A DNA stretch of 64,000 nucleotides, from positions 32,747-96,746 of the forward strand of contig JAFYNJ010000006.1 in assembly GCA_017549805.1 (NCBI GenBank), given 5' to 3'. A program made the translations under genes and the position numbers. Of this stretch, positions 17,030 to 26,411 are shown in pieces (within the stretch, counting starts at the first letter, position 1; each line of letters opens with the position of its first letter). Source of the stretch: Bacteroidales bacterium (GTDB lineage Bacteria > Bacteroidota > Bacteroidia > Bacteroidales > F082). The notes under the pieces were generated by a model. That model saw only the letters and a list, made by a program, of their open reading frames with translations, was not told the DNA's origin and did not search any database.

Positions 17030-18496
17030 TTAGGCCACCGTTTCCTTCATGGGAATGTTCTTCAAGGTTTCCACCAGGAACTCCCAGAAAGGCGTGACGC
17101 TCTCGATGAGCAGGGCCTCGTCGGGTGAGTGCGGGTGAACCAAGGTCGGACCGAAGCTTACCATGTCCCAGTTCGGGTATTTGGAACCGAGGATGCCGCA
17201 TTCCAATCCGGCGTGGATGACCATTACCTTGGGCTCTTTGCCGAACTTTTCGAGATATACGGTCTTCATGGTGTTGAGGATCGGGGAGTTGGCGTTTGGT
17301 TTCCAACCCGGGTAGTCGCCAGTGGAGTAGGCTTCAGCGCCGTTGTCGGTGAGGTTCTTGCGAATCTGCTCGGCCAGCTTGTCCTTGTCGGCATCGACGA
17401 GGCTACGGGTGAGCGAGGCGCTCACGATCTTGCCGTCTTCCATCTTGATGGTGGCGAGATTTGAGGAAGTCTCGGTGGTGCCTTCGAAGTCCTTCGACAT
17501 GGCAATCACACCATTGGGATAGCGGGCGATGGCACAGAACAGATTGTCCTGGGTCTTGAGGTCGATCACTTGTTTTGGCATCTCAGCGGGTTCGCAGAGG
17601 ATGGCCATTTCGGGCTCGATGCCTTCAAACTCTTCCTTCACAATGGCTTCGTATTCCTTGGCATATTCCTCAAACTCGGCTTTCTTGCCTTCGGGGACGA
17701 CCACGATGGCCATGGCTTCTCTTGGGATGGCGTTGCGGAGGCTGCCGCCGTCGATGCAGGCCATGCGGAGACCGTATTTCTCAGCGGCCATCAGCATCAT
17801 GGTGTTGAGCACCTTGTTTGCGTTGGCACGACCGAGGTTGATGTCCATGCCGGAGTGTCCGCCCTTGAGACCTTTCACGAAGAGCTTATAGGCAATCATG
17901 CCAGCGGGGACGTCTTCGTAGTTGGGTGTCCAGGTGCCGATGTTGTCAACGCCGCCAGCGCAGCCCACGTAGAGCTCGCCTTCGGTCTCAGAGTCCATGT
18001 TGAGCAGGATGTCGCCTTGCAGCACACCGGGTTTCAGCAGGTTGGCGCCGGTCATGCCGGTTTCCTCGTCGATGGTGAAGAGGGCTTCGACGGGACCGTG
18101 TTCCAGATCAGAGGCTTCGAGTACGGCCATGGCTGCTGCTGCGCCCAAACCGTCGTCAGCACCGAGGGTGGTGCCGTTGGCCTTCACCCAACCGTCTTCG
18201 ATATGGGTCTCGATGGGGTCATTTTCAAAATCGTGCGGGTTGCCGTCGTTCTTCTGCGGCACCATGTCGAGATGTGCCTGCAGGATGACGCCCTTGCGGT
18301 TCTCCATACCGGGAGTGGCAGGCTTGCGCATGATGACATTGCCGCAGTCGTCGACCATGGTCTCCAGTCCGTGGTCTTCGCCCCATTGCTTCATGAAAGC
18401 GATCACTTTGGCTTCTTTCTTCGAGGGACGTGGGATTTGCGTCAGGCTGTGGAAGTTTTTCCAGATGCCATTAGGTTGTAATTCTTGAATTGTCAT
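17030..18496 (-). CDS. pepD: Aminoacyl-histidine dipeptidase PepD (M20 family)
   Basis: Cytoplasmic zinc dipeptidase that hydrolyses Xaa-His and other dipeptides. The 488 residues match the full PepD length. Metal and catalytic positions are visible: HLDMV (His75, Asp77), GADDG (114-115), IDEETGMTG with the Glu pair 144-145, and NMDSETEGELYVGCAGG. The C-terminal part has IHAGLECGILGSKYPNWDMV, as in E. coli PepD. It stands alone; a 16-base tandem repeat separates it from the ABC transporter gene upstream. Confidence 0.95.
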   Translation of the reverse strand: MTIQELQPNGIWKNFHSLTQIPRPSKKEAKVIAFMKQWGEDHGLETMVDDCGNVIMRKPATPGMENRKGVILQAHLDMVPQKNDGNPHDFENDPIETHIEDGWVKANGTTLGADDGLGAAAAMAVLEASDLEHGPVEALFTIDEETGMTGANLLKPGVLQGDILLNMDSETEGELYVGCAGGVDNIGTWTPNYEDVPAGMIAYKLFVKGLKGGHSGMDINLGRANANKVLNTMMLMAAEKYGLRMACIDGGSLRNAIPREAMAIVVVPEGKKAEFEEYAKEYEAIVKEEFEGIEPEMAILCEPAEMPKQVIDLKTQDNLFCAIARYPNGVIAMSKDFEGTTETSSNLATIKMEDGKIVSASLTRSLVDADKDKLAEQIRKNLTDNGAEAYSTGDYPGWKPNANSPILNTMKTVYLEKFGKEPKVMVIHAGLECGILGSKYPNWDMVSFGPTLVHPHSPDEALLIESVTPFWEFLVETLKNIPMKETVA

Positions 18497-18500
18497 GGTT

Positions 18501-18540
18501 TTGTTTATTTGTTGAGTTGTTTATTTGTTGAGTTGTTTGT
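18501..18540. repeat. 16-base tandem repeat, 2.5 copies
   Basis: TTGTTTATTTGTTGAG is present at 18501-18516 and 18517-18532 with a partial third copy to 18540. It fills the whole gap between pepD and the ABC transporter stop. It is too short for a known element; copy number may vary between strains. Confidence 0.8.
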
Positions 18541-18541
18541 T

Positions 18542-20374
18542 CTAATTAAACGATTGGAGGTCGGTGAGTTTCTTGTAAACGCCATTCACGGCGATTAATT
18601 GTTCATGCGTTCCGCGTTCGGTAATCTGGCCTTTCTGGAGAACGATGATCTCATCGGCATGCTGGATGGTGGAAAGTCGGTGGGCTATAACGATGGAGGT
18701 GCGTTGGCTCATCACCTTCGATAGGGCGTCTTGCACCAAGCGCTCACTCTCAGTGTCGAGTGATGAAGTGGCTTCGTCCAATATTAATATAGGTGGGTTC
18801 TTGAGCACGGCGCGGGCAATGCTCAGGCGTTGGCGCTGACCACCGCTGAGGTTCATGCCACGGTCGCCGATGGTGGTGTCGTAGCCGTGTTCCATCTCCA
18901 TGATGAAGTCATGGGCGTTGGCGACCTTAGCGGCTTCGATGACAGCCTCCTTCGACACATTCTCCATGCCGAAGGCGATATTGTTGAACACGGTGTCGTT
19001 GAAGAGGATGCTTTCTTGAGTCACAATGCCCATCAAGCCACGCAAATCGCTGATCTTGTAGTCACGGAGGTCGTGACCGTCAATCGTGATGCTGCCTTCG
19101 CAGACGTCGTAAAAACGGGGCAGTAGGTCGGCCAAAGTCGATTTACCGCCTCCGCTTTCACCCACCAAAGCAATGACTTTACCCTTCGGAATCTTCAGGT
19201 TGATGTCTTTCAGTACATCGTCCTTCTCATAGCGGAAAGAAACGTCTTGATAGCTGATTTCTTGGTTGAAGTCTTTGATTTCCAGGGCATTCTCCTTCTC
19301 GGTAATCACCTCGTCCTCATCCAGGAACTCGAAGATGCGGTCCGCTGAGGCAAGGCCTTTCTTGATGTTAAAATAGCCTTGGGCAAACGACTTGATGGGG
19401 GAGATGATCTGTGAGAAGACAACGATGTAGCTGATGAATCCAGCAGCACTCAAGCTGCTTTCTCCACCTAAAATCATATTGCCTCCAAACCATAATACAA
19501 TAATCACCACGATGGCTGAGAGGAACTCGCTCATTGGCGAGCTCATGTCGCGTTTGCGGTGTACTCCCAGAAGTGATTTGGAATAGGCCTCGTTTTGCTC
19601 TCCGAACTTTCTTCTCAGATATCCAATGGCGTTGAATCCTTTGATAATCCGTAATCCTGAGATGGATTCCTCGATGGTGGCCGTAATGCCCGCAAGCCTG
19701 TTTTGGGTTTCCTTGGATTCTTTCTTCAACGCTTTGCCGATCCTGCCTATGACCAGTCCCGCTATAGGTAGCAATATTAGTACGAATAGCGTGAGTCTGG
19801 CACTTTGGCTCAAGAGGAAGGCGAAGTAAAAGATGATGGTCAAAGGATCCTTGATGAGCGACTCGATCCAGTTGAGGATGGATACCTCGACTTCCTGCAC
19901 ATCGTTGGTGATGCGCGACATGATGTCGCCTTTTTTCTGCCTGCTGTAGAACGAGAGGGGCAGGATAAGGATCTTGTTGTAGAGGTCGTTGCGCAAATCC
20001 TTATTGGTGCCTATGCGGACCTTGGCCATGGTGTAGTAGGCAAAGAAACGCCCCAGGTTGCGGAAGAAGAAGGCGACGAGCAAGACAATGCAGATGAATA
20101 TCAAGGCATAACGGTGGCCGTTTTCAACGATGATGCTTCCCATCGTGTAGTTGAGATAGCTCATCAAGTAGTCGGAGGTGAGGGCGAACTCGGGTTTTGC
20201 CACCACCTCGATGGCTTCCGTCTGGAAGAGCAGGTTCAGCAAGGGGACGAGCAGGGCAAACGAGAATAGGGAGAAGAAAATGGTGACTAGGTTGAAGAAA
20301 AGGTTCAACAACAGTGAGAACCAATAAGGTTTCACATAGCCGAGAATCCGATTGAACGACCCTTTTTTTGACAT
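18542..20374 (-). CDS. ABC transporter, fused permease and ATPase (MsbA-like)
   Basis: Exporter half-transporter of 610 residues that would act as a homodimer in the inner membrane, of the MsbA/multidrug type that moves lipids or hydrophobic compounds. Six helices lie in residues 15-330, followed by the ATPase domain with Walker A GESGGGKST (about 403), the signature LSGGQRQRL (about 507), Walker B ILILDEATSSLD and the H-loop IVIAHRLST. The length and GGGKST Walker A fit the lipid-exporter group, but the substrate is not certain. It is the last gene of an operon with the aldolase and purB, three bases after purB. Confidence 0.92.
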   Translation of the reverse strand: MSKKGSFNRILGYVKPYWFSLLLNLFFNLVTIFFSLFSFALLVPLLNLLFQTEAIEVVAKPEFALTSDYLMSYLNYTMGSIIVENGHRYALIFICIVLLVAFFFRNLGRFFAYYTMAKVRIGTNKDLRNDLYNKILILPLSFYSRQKKGDIMSRITNDVQEVEVSILNWIESLIKDPLTIIFYFAFLLSQSARLTLFVLILLPIAGLVIGRIGKALKKESKETQNRLAGITATIEESISGLRIIKGFNAIGYLRRKFGEQNEAYSKSLLGVHRKRDMSSPMSEFLSAIVVIIVLWFGGNMILGGESSLSAAGFISYIVVFSQIISPIKSFAQGYFNIKKGLASADRIFEFLDEDEVITEKENALEIKDFNQEISYQDVSFRYEKDDVLKDINLKIPKGKVIALVGESGGGKSTLADLLPRFYDVCEGSITIDGHDLRDYKISDLRGLMGIVTQESILFNDTVFNNIAFGMENVSKEAVIEAAKVANAHDFIMEMEHGYDTTIGDRGMNLSGGQRQRLSIARAVLKNPPILILDEATSSLDTESERLVQDALSKVMSQRTSIVIAHRLSTIQHADEIIVLQKGQITERGTHEQLIAVNGVYKKLTDLQSFN

Positions 20375-20377
20375 AGC

Positions 20378-21718
20378 TTAATAGTTGAATCCCGTGTAGT
20401 TTTCTGGTGTGATGGCCATCAGTTCCATCTTGATTTCCTTGCTGACGGGCAAGCCTTTGATGAACTCGTCGATGGTCTCCTTGTCAATGTGCTTGTTGGT
20501 GCGGGTAAGGCCTTTCAGCAGTTCGTAGGCGCCTTCGATTTGTTCGCGGCGTAGGACGGTCTGGATGGCCTCGGCCACCACGGCATAGTTCTGTTGGAGG
20601 TCCTGGCGGATTTTGTCCTCGTTGAGCAAGAGCTTGTCGAGGCCTTTCAGCAACGACTTGATGGCGATCAGCGTATGAGCAATCGGCACGCCGATGTTAC
20701 GGGTGACGGTCGAGTCGGTGAGGTCGCGTTGCAGACGGCTGATGGGCAGCTTGGTGCTCAGGAAAGTGAGCACGGCGTTGGCCATGCCGAGGTTGCCTTC
20801 GGCGTTCTCAAAGTCGATGGGATTCACCTTGTGCGGCATCGCCGACGAGCCCACTTCGCCAGCCTTGATCTTTTGCTTGAAATACTCCATTGAAACATAC
20901 ATCCAGATGTCGCGCGATAGATCGATCAAGATGGTGTTGATACGACGGAGGGCGTCGAAGTAAGCCGCCATGAAGTCGTAGTGCTCGATCTGGGTGGTGG
21001 TCTGTTGGCGTTTCAGCTTGAGACTCTTCTCAACGAAGTGTTTCGCGAAGGCCGGCCAGTCAATGTCGGGGTAGGCCACTTTGTGGGCGTTCATGTTGCC
21101 CGTGGCACCGCCGAACTTGGCCGTAAACGGCACATTGTTCAACATCTTGAGCTGGTCGTTCAGGCGCTCCACATAGACGTAGATCTCCTTACCGAGGTGG
21201 GTGGGGCTGGCGGGTTGGCCGTGGGTGCGGGCGAGCATAGGGATGTCGCGCCATTCTTTGGCCATGCCGTTGAGTTTATCAATGACCTCTTCGATGGCGG
21301 GTTTCACCACCAGTTTGTGGGCTTCCATCATGGAAAGCGGCACTGCGGTGTTGTTGATATCCTGCGAGGTCAGGCCGAAATGCAGGAACTCTTTCCATTT
21401 TTCAAGTCCCATCTCGTCGAACTGGCGCTTCAGATAGTATTCCACTGCCTTCACGTCGTGGTTGGTGGTCTTTTCGATCTCTTTGATCTCCTCGGCATCT
21501 TCGGTCAGGAACTCCTCATAGATGGCACGGAGGTCATCGTATTCGCCTTCGAAGTCCTCCAATTGGGGCAGCGGAATCTCGCATAAGGCGATGAAATATT
21601 CCACTTCCACCATCACTCGGTAGCGGATGAGGGCGAATTCGGAAAAGAAGTCATTAAGTTCTACGGTCTTTGATTGGTACCGACCGTCAATCGGGGATAT
21701 GTTTTTTAGAGCGGACAT
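20378..21718 (-). CDS. purB: Adenylosuccinate lyase
   Basis: Catalyses two fumarate-releasing steps of purine synthesis: SAICAR to AICAR and adenylosuccinate to AMP. The 446-residue protein has the fumarase/aspartase signature GSSAMPHKVNP at about 289-299, plus ARTHGQPASPTHLGKE with the catalytic His region and TTNHDVKAVEYYLK near residue 90. The N-terminus ISPIDGRYQSKT matches the E. coli-type PurB. Its start codon overlaps the aldolase stop by one base, so it is coupled to that gene. Confidence 0.96.
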   Translation of the reverse strand: MSALKNISPIDGRYQSKTVELNDFFSEFALIRYRVMVEVEYFIALCEIPLPQLEDFEGEYDDLRAIYEEFLTEDAEEIKEIEKTTNHDVKAVEYYLKRQFDEMGLEKWKEFLHFGLTSQDINNTAVPLSMMEAHKLVVKPAIEEVIDKLNGMAKEWRDIPMLARTHGQPASPTHLGKEIYVYVERLNDQLKMLNNVPFTAKFGGATGNMNAHKVAYPDIDWPAFAKHFVEKSLKLKRQQTTTQIEHYDFMAAYFDALRRINTILIDLSRDIWMYVSMEYFKQKIKAGEVGSSAMPHKVNPIDFENAEGNLGMANAVLTFLSTKLPISRLQRDLTDSTVTRNIGVPIAHTLIAIKSLLKGLDKLLLNEDKIRQDLQQNYAVVAEAIQTVLRREQIEGAYELLKGLTRTNKHIDKETIDEFIKGLPVSKEIKMELMAITPENYTGFNY

Positions 21719-22725
21719 TATTTTTCGATTAATTTATCGTTTGAGCCCAACACATTCACGATCTTATGGATGTAGAGCTTCTTCATGTTGTCGCGGGCGG
21801 GGGTGAGATACTTACGCGGGTCGAACTCGGCGGGTTTCTCTGCCAAGGCCTTGCGGATGGCTGCAGTCATGGCCAGACGGCTATCTGAGTCGATGTTAAT
21901 CTTGCAGACGGCGCTCTTGGCGGCCTTGCGCAGCTGTTCCTCGGGGATGCCGACGGCGGCCTTCAAGCTGCCACCATATTGGTTGATGGTATCCACTTCC
22001 TCTTGAGGCACCGATGAAGAACCGTGCAGCACGATGGGGAAGCCGGGCAGCTTCTTCTCGATAGCTTCCAACACGTCAAAAGCCAACGGAGGTGGCACGA
22101 GACGACCCGTTTGCGGATCGACGGTGCATTGCTCAGGAGTGAACTTATAGGCGCCGTGCGAAGTGCCGATGCTGATGGCTAAGGAATCCACACCCGTCTT
22201 GGTGACGAAGTCGATGACTTCCTCAGGCTTGGTGTAATGGCTCTCAGCGGCGGAAACTTCTTCCTCAACCCCGGCCAGTACGCCGAGCTCGCCTTCTACG
22301 GTCACATCGTATTGATGGGCATAGTCCACCACCTTGCGGGTGAGAGCCACGTTTTCGTCATAAGGCAGTGCCGAGCCGTCGATCATCACCGACGAGAAGC
22401 CCATGTCGATGCATGACTTGCAGAGTTCGAAGCTGTCGCCATGGTCGAGGTGCAGCACAATTTCAGGATGGGCGCAGCCCAGTTCCTTGGCATACTCCAC
22501 AGCGCCTTCAGCCATGTAACGCAATAGCGTCTGGTTGGCATAGTTGCGTGCGCCTTTCGAAACTTGAAGGATGACGGGTGACTTGGTCTCGACCGCAGCC
22601 ATGATGATGGCTTGCAGCTGTTCCATATTGTTGAAGTTGAATGCCGGGATGGCATAGCCGCCATCGACTGCCTTGGCGAACATCGCTCTTGTGTTCACGA
22701 GTCCTAATTCTTTGTAGCTGATCAT
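21718..22725 (-). CDS. fba: Class II fructose-bisphosphate aldolase
   Basis: Zinc-dependent aldolase of glycolysis and gluconeogenesis (fructose-1,6-bisphosphate to DHAP and glyceraldehyde-3-phosphate). The 335 residues contain the class II signature around residues 91-120, with HLDHGDSFELCKSCIDMGF and SVMIDGSALPYDENV. Further signs are ISIGTSHGAYKF and VLHGSSSVPQEEV for zinc and phosphate binding, and CKINIDSDSRLAMTAAIR near the C-terminus. It is the first gene of the fba-purB-ABC operon. No clear -7 element is visible in the 46 bases upstream. Confidence 0.96.
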   Translation of the reverse strand: MISYKELGLVNTRAMFAKAVDGGYAIPAFNFNNMEQLQAIIMAAVETKSPVILQVSKGARNYANQTLLRYMAEGAVEYAKELGCAHPEIVLHLDHGDSFELCKSCIDMGFSSVMIDGSALPYDENVALTRKVVDYAHQYDVTVEGELGVLAGVEEEVSAAESHYTKPEEVIDFVTKTGVDSLAISIGTSHGAYKFTPEQCTVDPQTGRLVPPPLAFDVLEAIEKKLPGFPIVLHGSSSVPQEEVDTINQYGGSLKAAVGIPEEQLRKAAKSAVCKINIDSDSRLAMTAAIRKALAEKPAEFDPRKYLTPARDNMKKLYIHKIVNVLGSNDKLIEK

Positions 22726-22771
22726 ATCTTAAATTATTGATTTGTATTTCTGTTTGTTTTTATCTTCTAAC

Positions 22772-25051
22772 TCACTGTGCAGTAAAGTTAAATGCCTGTG
22801 TTGATGCTGACGAATTTCCGCCGAGGTAGAGCCCGTGGAATGTTGTTGTCGGGTTGGTAGGCGCCTGATCGCCGTACTTCACAAAATAGGTGTTGCCGCT
22901 CACCATACCTGTTGCGGTGATTAGGGCGAGGTTGCTTGTGCAGTTTGCCTCAAAGCTGAACGTCACCATATTGGTGCCGCCTGAGCCGCTAGTGTTCGAC
23001 AGGGTATAGTATTTTCCTGTTTGGAATGTATAACTGTTGGTGTAGAATTTGTAACCTTGTGCCGGGTTGGTGATGGTACCTCCACTGCCGCCTCCGCCGG
23101 GCCAGCCACCACCTTGTGAGCCGCCAGCGCTAATTCCGATGCCAGTGCCTGTAATGCGGATATAATTGTTATTGTCGCAGTCAAAGCCTTCCTCTGGGTT
23201 GCCTCTGGTGGTGTAGGCGAAAGCTACGCCATTGCCGATGGTGATGGCGCCAGCTGTTCCTGCATTGGAGTCAACGGCGTCGTTGCCGTTGCTGAAACAC
23301 ACTGTCACACCGCCGTTGAACAAAATCTTGCCTTTGGAGTTGATGCAGTCGTCGTAGCATTTGAAGTAGTGCTGGCCGCCTTCAATGTCGATTTGAGTCT
23401 TGGATTCCAAGCCTTCGGCGCCGTTTGAAGTGGTTGTGACGGTTGTTGTTCCGCCGTAAAGGGTTGCTAAGCCACCCACTTTGATGCCTTTTGCCGAAGA
23501 TTTTGTTGACGAACCGCCGCCACCAGGACCTGGAGGCCATCCGCCGCCACCCGAGCCTATCTGCGCACCTGTCGTTGAGATGATGAGGGTGGGGCCGGTG
23601 CCGTCAGGGTTGCCTTGTGTGTAGGTGCCTGTATAGGTGTTGCCATTCTTTTTGCCCACTTTGATGCCTTTGCCAGCCTTGCCGGTGCTGTTGAGGGTGA
23701 TGTTGCCGCTCAGGATCTGCATGTTGCCTTCAGCGCGGAGGCAAGAACTGGAATAGGTGTCGGTAGGTGAAGTGGCGGGGTAGGTGGCACCATCGCCGTG
23801 GGTTTCGATGTGGATGGTGTTGTTGCCGCTGATGGTCATGTCGCCGGCACAAGAGATGCCCTTGCCGCCATGGTTGGTGGTCGGGAGGTTGATGGTGATG
23901 TTGCCACCGCTGATGAGGATGTTGGCATCGCCCTTGATGGCGGTGCAATAGGTAGGATCATTGTCGATGATCTCGGTGGAGCCGCTTGAGAGGATTTCGA
24001 TGGTGCCACCGCTGATGGCAATGTCCTGATCACACTTGATGCCCTTTGAAATGTCGCCTGAATGCTCGATTTCGAGGGTGCCTCCATGGATGAACAGGAG
24101 GCTGTCGGCCTTGATGCCTTTGGCATCGTAACCTGTGCAGTTGATATCGAGATGTCCGTCATCCATGGTAAAGACACCGGAGACCTTGATGCCTCGCTGG
24201 CTTTCGGCGGTTGTATTGATGGTAAGATTGCCGTTCTGAATGGTGACATCGCCGGAAACGTCAAGGCCGTCGGAGCCTGCCGCCATGATGTTGAGCGAAC
24301 CTCCGTTCCAATAGATGTCATGGTTTCCGTGGATGCCATCGCTGTCGGTCTCTGTAATTACAATATTGCCGCTGTTGACGGTCATGTTGCCGTCTGCGTT
24401 GATTCCATGCTTGGCATTGCCAGTCACTCGCAAAGTGCCATTGCCGTTCACGATAAGATTGCCTGTGGCTTGGAAGGCCGCTTTTGCTGAGCTGTTGGCT
24501 CCATCGGCAATGGTGCAGATGCCCTCGACGTTAAGGTTCGCGTTCACGGCCGAAGCGAGGTTGATGGCTGCAGTGGTGTTGCTGGTCAGTGACAGGTAAC
24601 TAAGTGTTAGGTCGAAAGCGGAGTTGCTGTAGATGGTCAGCGAGCCGTTGGTTGAACTGCCTGTAACAAAGTAGTTGACGCCAGCCTTGGTGGAGTTCAC
24701 TGTGACGTTGGCATCGTTGGAGGTGACCTCGATGCCTTCGTCGGCGTAAGGGTTGACAACAGACACGGAACTGTTGCTATAGGTTATGGTCACGGCATCG
24801 CCGGGTTGCGGAACTTCTTGAAGCACAAAAGTAATGCTGTCGAATGCAGTCACAGGAAACGCGTTGATGCCTCCGTTGGTGTTGAAATAGAGCGATGTGG
24901 GCGAGCTTCCTTGGAAATATAGGTTGTTGATCTCGTTGACGTTGTTCTGGTAAATGACTTGTCCCGATTGGTGCAGGTTGATGTAGTATTCCTGGGCCTG
25001 AAGTCCGATGCAGCTGATGAGCAAAGCTGCCAAAAATGCCAACTTTCTCAT
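22772..25051 (-). CDS. Secreted carbohydrate-binding beta-helix protein (Cthe_2159-like)
   Basis: Exported protein of 759 residues starting with a signal peptide (MRKLAFLAALLISCIGLQAQ). An N-terminal region of about 70 residues (YYINLHQSGQVIYQNNVNEI) resembles one in the gene just upstream. Residues from about 95 to 640 are short repeats of the GIKVSGVFTMDDGHLDINCT type, as in the Cthe_2159/DUF4353 right-handed beta-helix family, which binds cellulose and pectin-like polymers. Two Gly/Pro/Trp-rich inserts (about 505-520 and 645-660) interrupt the helix. No T9SS tail or catalytic motif is visible. The start overlaps the upstream gene by four bases. Confidence 0.8.
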   Translation of the reverse strand: MRKLAFLAALLISCIGLQAQEYYINLHQSGQVIYQNNVNEINNLYFQGSSPTSLYFNTNGGINAFPVTAFDSITFVLQEVPQPGDAVTITYSNSSVSVVNPYADEGIEVTSNDANVTVNSTKAGVNYFVTGSSTNGSLTIYSNSAFDLTLSYLSLTSNTTAAINLASAVNANLNVEGICTIADGANSSAKAAFQATGNLIVNGNGTLRVTGNAKHGINADGNMTVNSGNIVITETDSDGIHGNHDIYWNGGSLNIMAAGSDGLDVSGDVTIQNGNLTINTTAESQRGIKVSGVFTMDDGHLDINCTGYDAKGIKADSLLFIHGGTLEIEHSGDISKGIKCDQDIAISGGTIEILSSGSTEIIDNDPTYCTAIKGDANILISGGNITINLPTTNHGGKGISCAGDMTISGNNTIHIETHGDGATYPATSPTDTYSSSCLRAEGNMQILSGNITLNSTGKAGKGIKVGKKNGNTYTGTYTQGNPDGTGPTLIISTTGAQIGSGGGGWPPGPGGGGSSTKSSAKGIKVGGLATLYGGTTTVTTTSNGAEGLESKTQIDIEGGQHYFKCYDDCINSKGKILFNGGVTVCFSNGNDAVDSNAGTAGAITIGNGVAFAYTTRGNPEEGFDCDNNNYIRITGTGIGISAGGSQGGGWPGGGGSGGTITNPAQGYKFYTNSYTFQTGKYYTLSNTSGSGGTNMVTFSFEANCTSNLALITATGMVSGNTYFVKYGDQAPTNPTTTFHGLYLGGNSSASTQAFNFTAQ

Positions 25052-25536
25052 AGCTTCATCAGTTTTAAGGTTTTACCATCGATATTCAGCAAATACATGC
25101 CTCGCATCAAGTCGGTAATATCAACCGACATGCCTTCGGAGGCTTGGAAAACCTTGACGAGACGGCCGTCGAGGGTGTAAATCCGTGCGATGCTAGTGCC
25201 CGTTAGGTTTTGGATTATGAAGCGGTCGTGGGACGGATTGGGCGCGATCTGCAGTTGGGATGCGTCGTTTTCTGGAATGCCAGTTGTTTCTGTACAGACG
25301 ATTTTCCGAATCCTTGAAAGATCCAAAGCCGTTGTGATGCCAACATTGTCAACGATGATGACTTTCTCGCCGTTTTCAAAATAGAGTTGGCTGTTTTCTG
25401 AGAGTTGGTAAGTCAGCTCTTCGCCGTCAGTGGTGGTGACGATGAGGGAAACATTGGTGCTTTGGGCGCTTGAGTGGAAAGCGATTCCGATGAGGAATGC
25501 GATGAGCATCAATGCTTTAAATACGGAAAGTCTCAT
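25048..25536 (-). CDS. Small secreted protein with T9SS type A sorting domain
   Basis: Exported protein of 162 residues from ATG 25536 (MRLSVFKALMLIAFLIG, signal peptide ending in HSSAQ). The middle holds a small domain (LTYQLSENSQLYFENGEKVI, SRIRKIVC), similar to the N-terminus of the next protein. The last 75 residues are a T9SS type A C-terminal signal: IAPNPSHDRFII, ARIYTLDGRLVKVF and MRGMYLLNIDGKTLKLMKL. It would be exported by type IX secretion and attached or released. It is very short for a T9SS cargo, being essentially one small domain plus the sorting tail, and is coupled by ATGA overlap to the beta-helix gene. Confidence 0.82.
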   Translation of the reverse strand: MRLSVFKALMLIAFLIGIAFHSSAQSTNVSLIVTTTDGEELTYQLSENSQLYFENGEKVIIVDNVGITTALDLSRIRKIVCTETTGIPENDASQLQIAPNPSHDRFIIQNLTGTSIARIYTLDGRLVKVFQASEGMSVDITDLMRGMYLLNIDGKTLKLMKL

Positions 25537-25566
25537 AATAAGGGGCGTTTTACTGAAATTAAACGC

Positions 25567-25574
25567 CAAAGATA
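25567..25574 (-). promoter_or_regulatory. -7 promoter element for the T9SS/beta-helix pair
   Basis: TATCTTTG on the minus strand, 31 bases before the ATG at 25536; matches TAnnTTTG. Confidence 0.5.
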
Positions 25575-25666
25575 ATAATTTATTCGAATTAGGAGTTTGT
25601 TTTTTATCTGGAATCTTCAGTAGTGTACATGAAAAAACTTTTTTTGCGAGTTGCAAAAAAAAGTCG

Positions 25667-25674
25667 TAATTTTG
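25667..25674 (+). promoter_or_regulatory. -7 promoter element for the NlpC/P60-to-SDR operon
   Basis: TAATTTTG with TTTG at 25643-25646, a 20-base spacer, close to the Bacteroidetes consensus. The ATG at 25682 is seven bases past the element, so transcription would start almost at the start codon. Confidence 0.65.
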
Positions 25675-25681
25675 CAACTTC

Positions 25682-26407
25682 ATGTCTTATAACAAAGTAA
25701 AATATTATCGGATATTCAAATGGACGCTGGTGCTGTCCATGTTGGTCTTCCTTTGGGGTTGCGGTTTCTTCTCCTCGTTCCGTTCGACTAGGGTAAGAGA
25801 TGATGGGTATTGCGAAGAGGAAGAGCGTCAACGCATGGAGGAAGAAGAGCGCCGTTACCATGCGGAGATGGCTCGTTATTTCGATTCCCTCAAGAGGATC
25901 GAATATGAACATTTCTACGATTCGTGCGAACTGGTGCTTCAAGAGGAATGGGATTCCATCATGCGCAGCATGGTTGATACGGTAGGGGTGAACGAATTTG
26001 TCATGGCGCTTGCCGATAGTATCATCGAGTATGCCAAGGAGTTCATGCATGTTCCGTACGTCCATGGAGGCAACGGTCCCACCTGTTTCGACTGTTCGGG
26101 ATTCACCAAGTTTGTTTTCAAGAAATTCGGCTATCAGCTGAAACGCACTGTACCGGGGCAGTTGAGCGATGGCTGGAAGGTGATCAAAAACCGTGATGAA
26201 CTCCGTCGGGGTGATTTGGCGTTTTTCGGGGGACGCGCGGTTCCCACTCAAATGGGGCATGTGGCCATCATTGTGGACAATGATCCTGTAACACATCGCT
26301 TTACTTTCATTCATGCTACCTTGAATGAGGGTATCACCATTTCCGCCTCCGATGAAAAATACTATAAAATACGCTACATGACCGCATGTAGAATCCTTCC
26401 AGATTAG
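25682..26407 (+). CDS. NlpC/P60 family cell-wall hydrolase lipoprotein
   Basis: Predicted D,L-endopeptidase of 241 residues that would cut peptidoglycan stem peptides. The N-terminal hydrophobic segment ends in VFLWGC, a lipobox-like site, and is followed by a charged coiled-coil-like stretch (about 45-85). The C40 domain has FDCSGFTKFVFKKFG with the catalytic Cys, a glutamate/arginine-rich RRGDLAFF, and MGHVAIIVDN with the catalytic His. The cell-wall role suits a separate function from the steroid-type genes downstream. The next gene starts four bases after the stop. Confidence 0.9.
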   Translation: MSYNKVKYYRIFKWTLVLSMLVFLWGCGFFSSFRSTRVRDDGYCEEEERQRMEEEERRYHAEMARYFDSLKRIEYEHFYDSCELVLQEEWDSIMRSMVDTVGVNEFVMALADSIIEYAKEFMHVPYVHGGNGPTCFDCSGFTKFVFKKFGYQLKRTVPGQLSDGWKVIKNRDELRRGDLAFFGGRAVPTQMGHVAIIVDNDPVTHRFTFIHATLNEGITISASDEKYYKIRYMTACRILPD

Positions 26408-26411
26408 CGAT

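Noticed and set aside
17570-18481. Long open frame of about 300 codons on the plus strand opposite pepD
   Set aside because: It is antisense to a well-supported gene with catalytic motifs, its translation is His/Val-rich without domains, and it has no promoter.
25604-26314. Open frame of 236 codons opposite the NlpC/P60 gene
   Set aside because: Antisense to a gene with clear catalytic Cys and His motifs; no domain in the translation.
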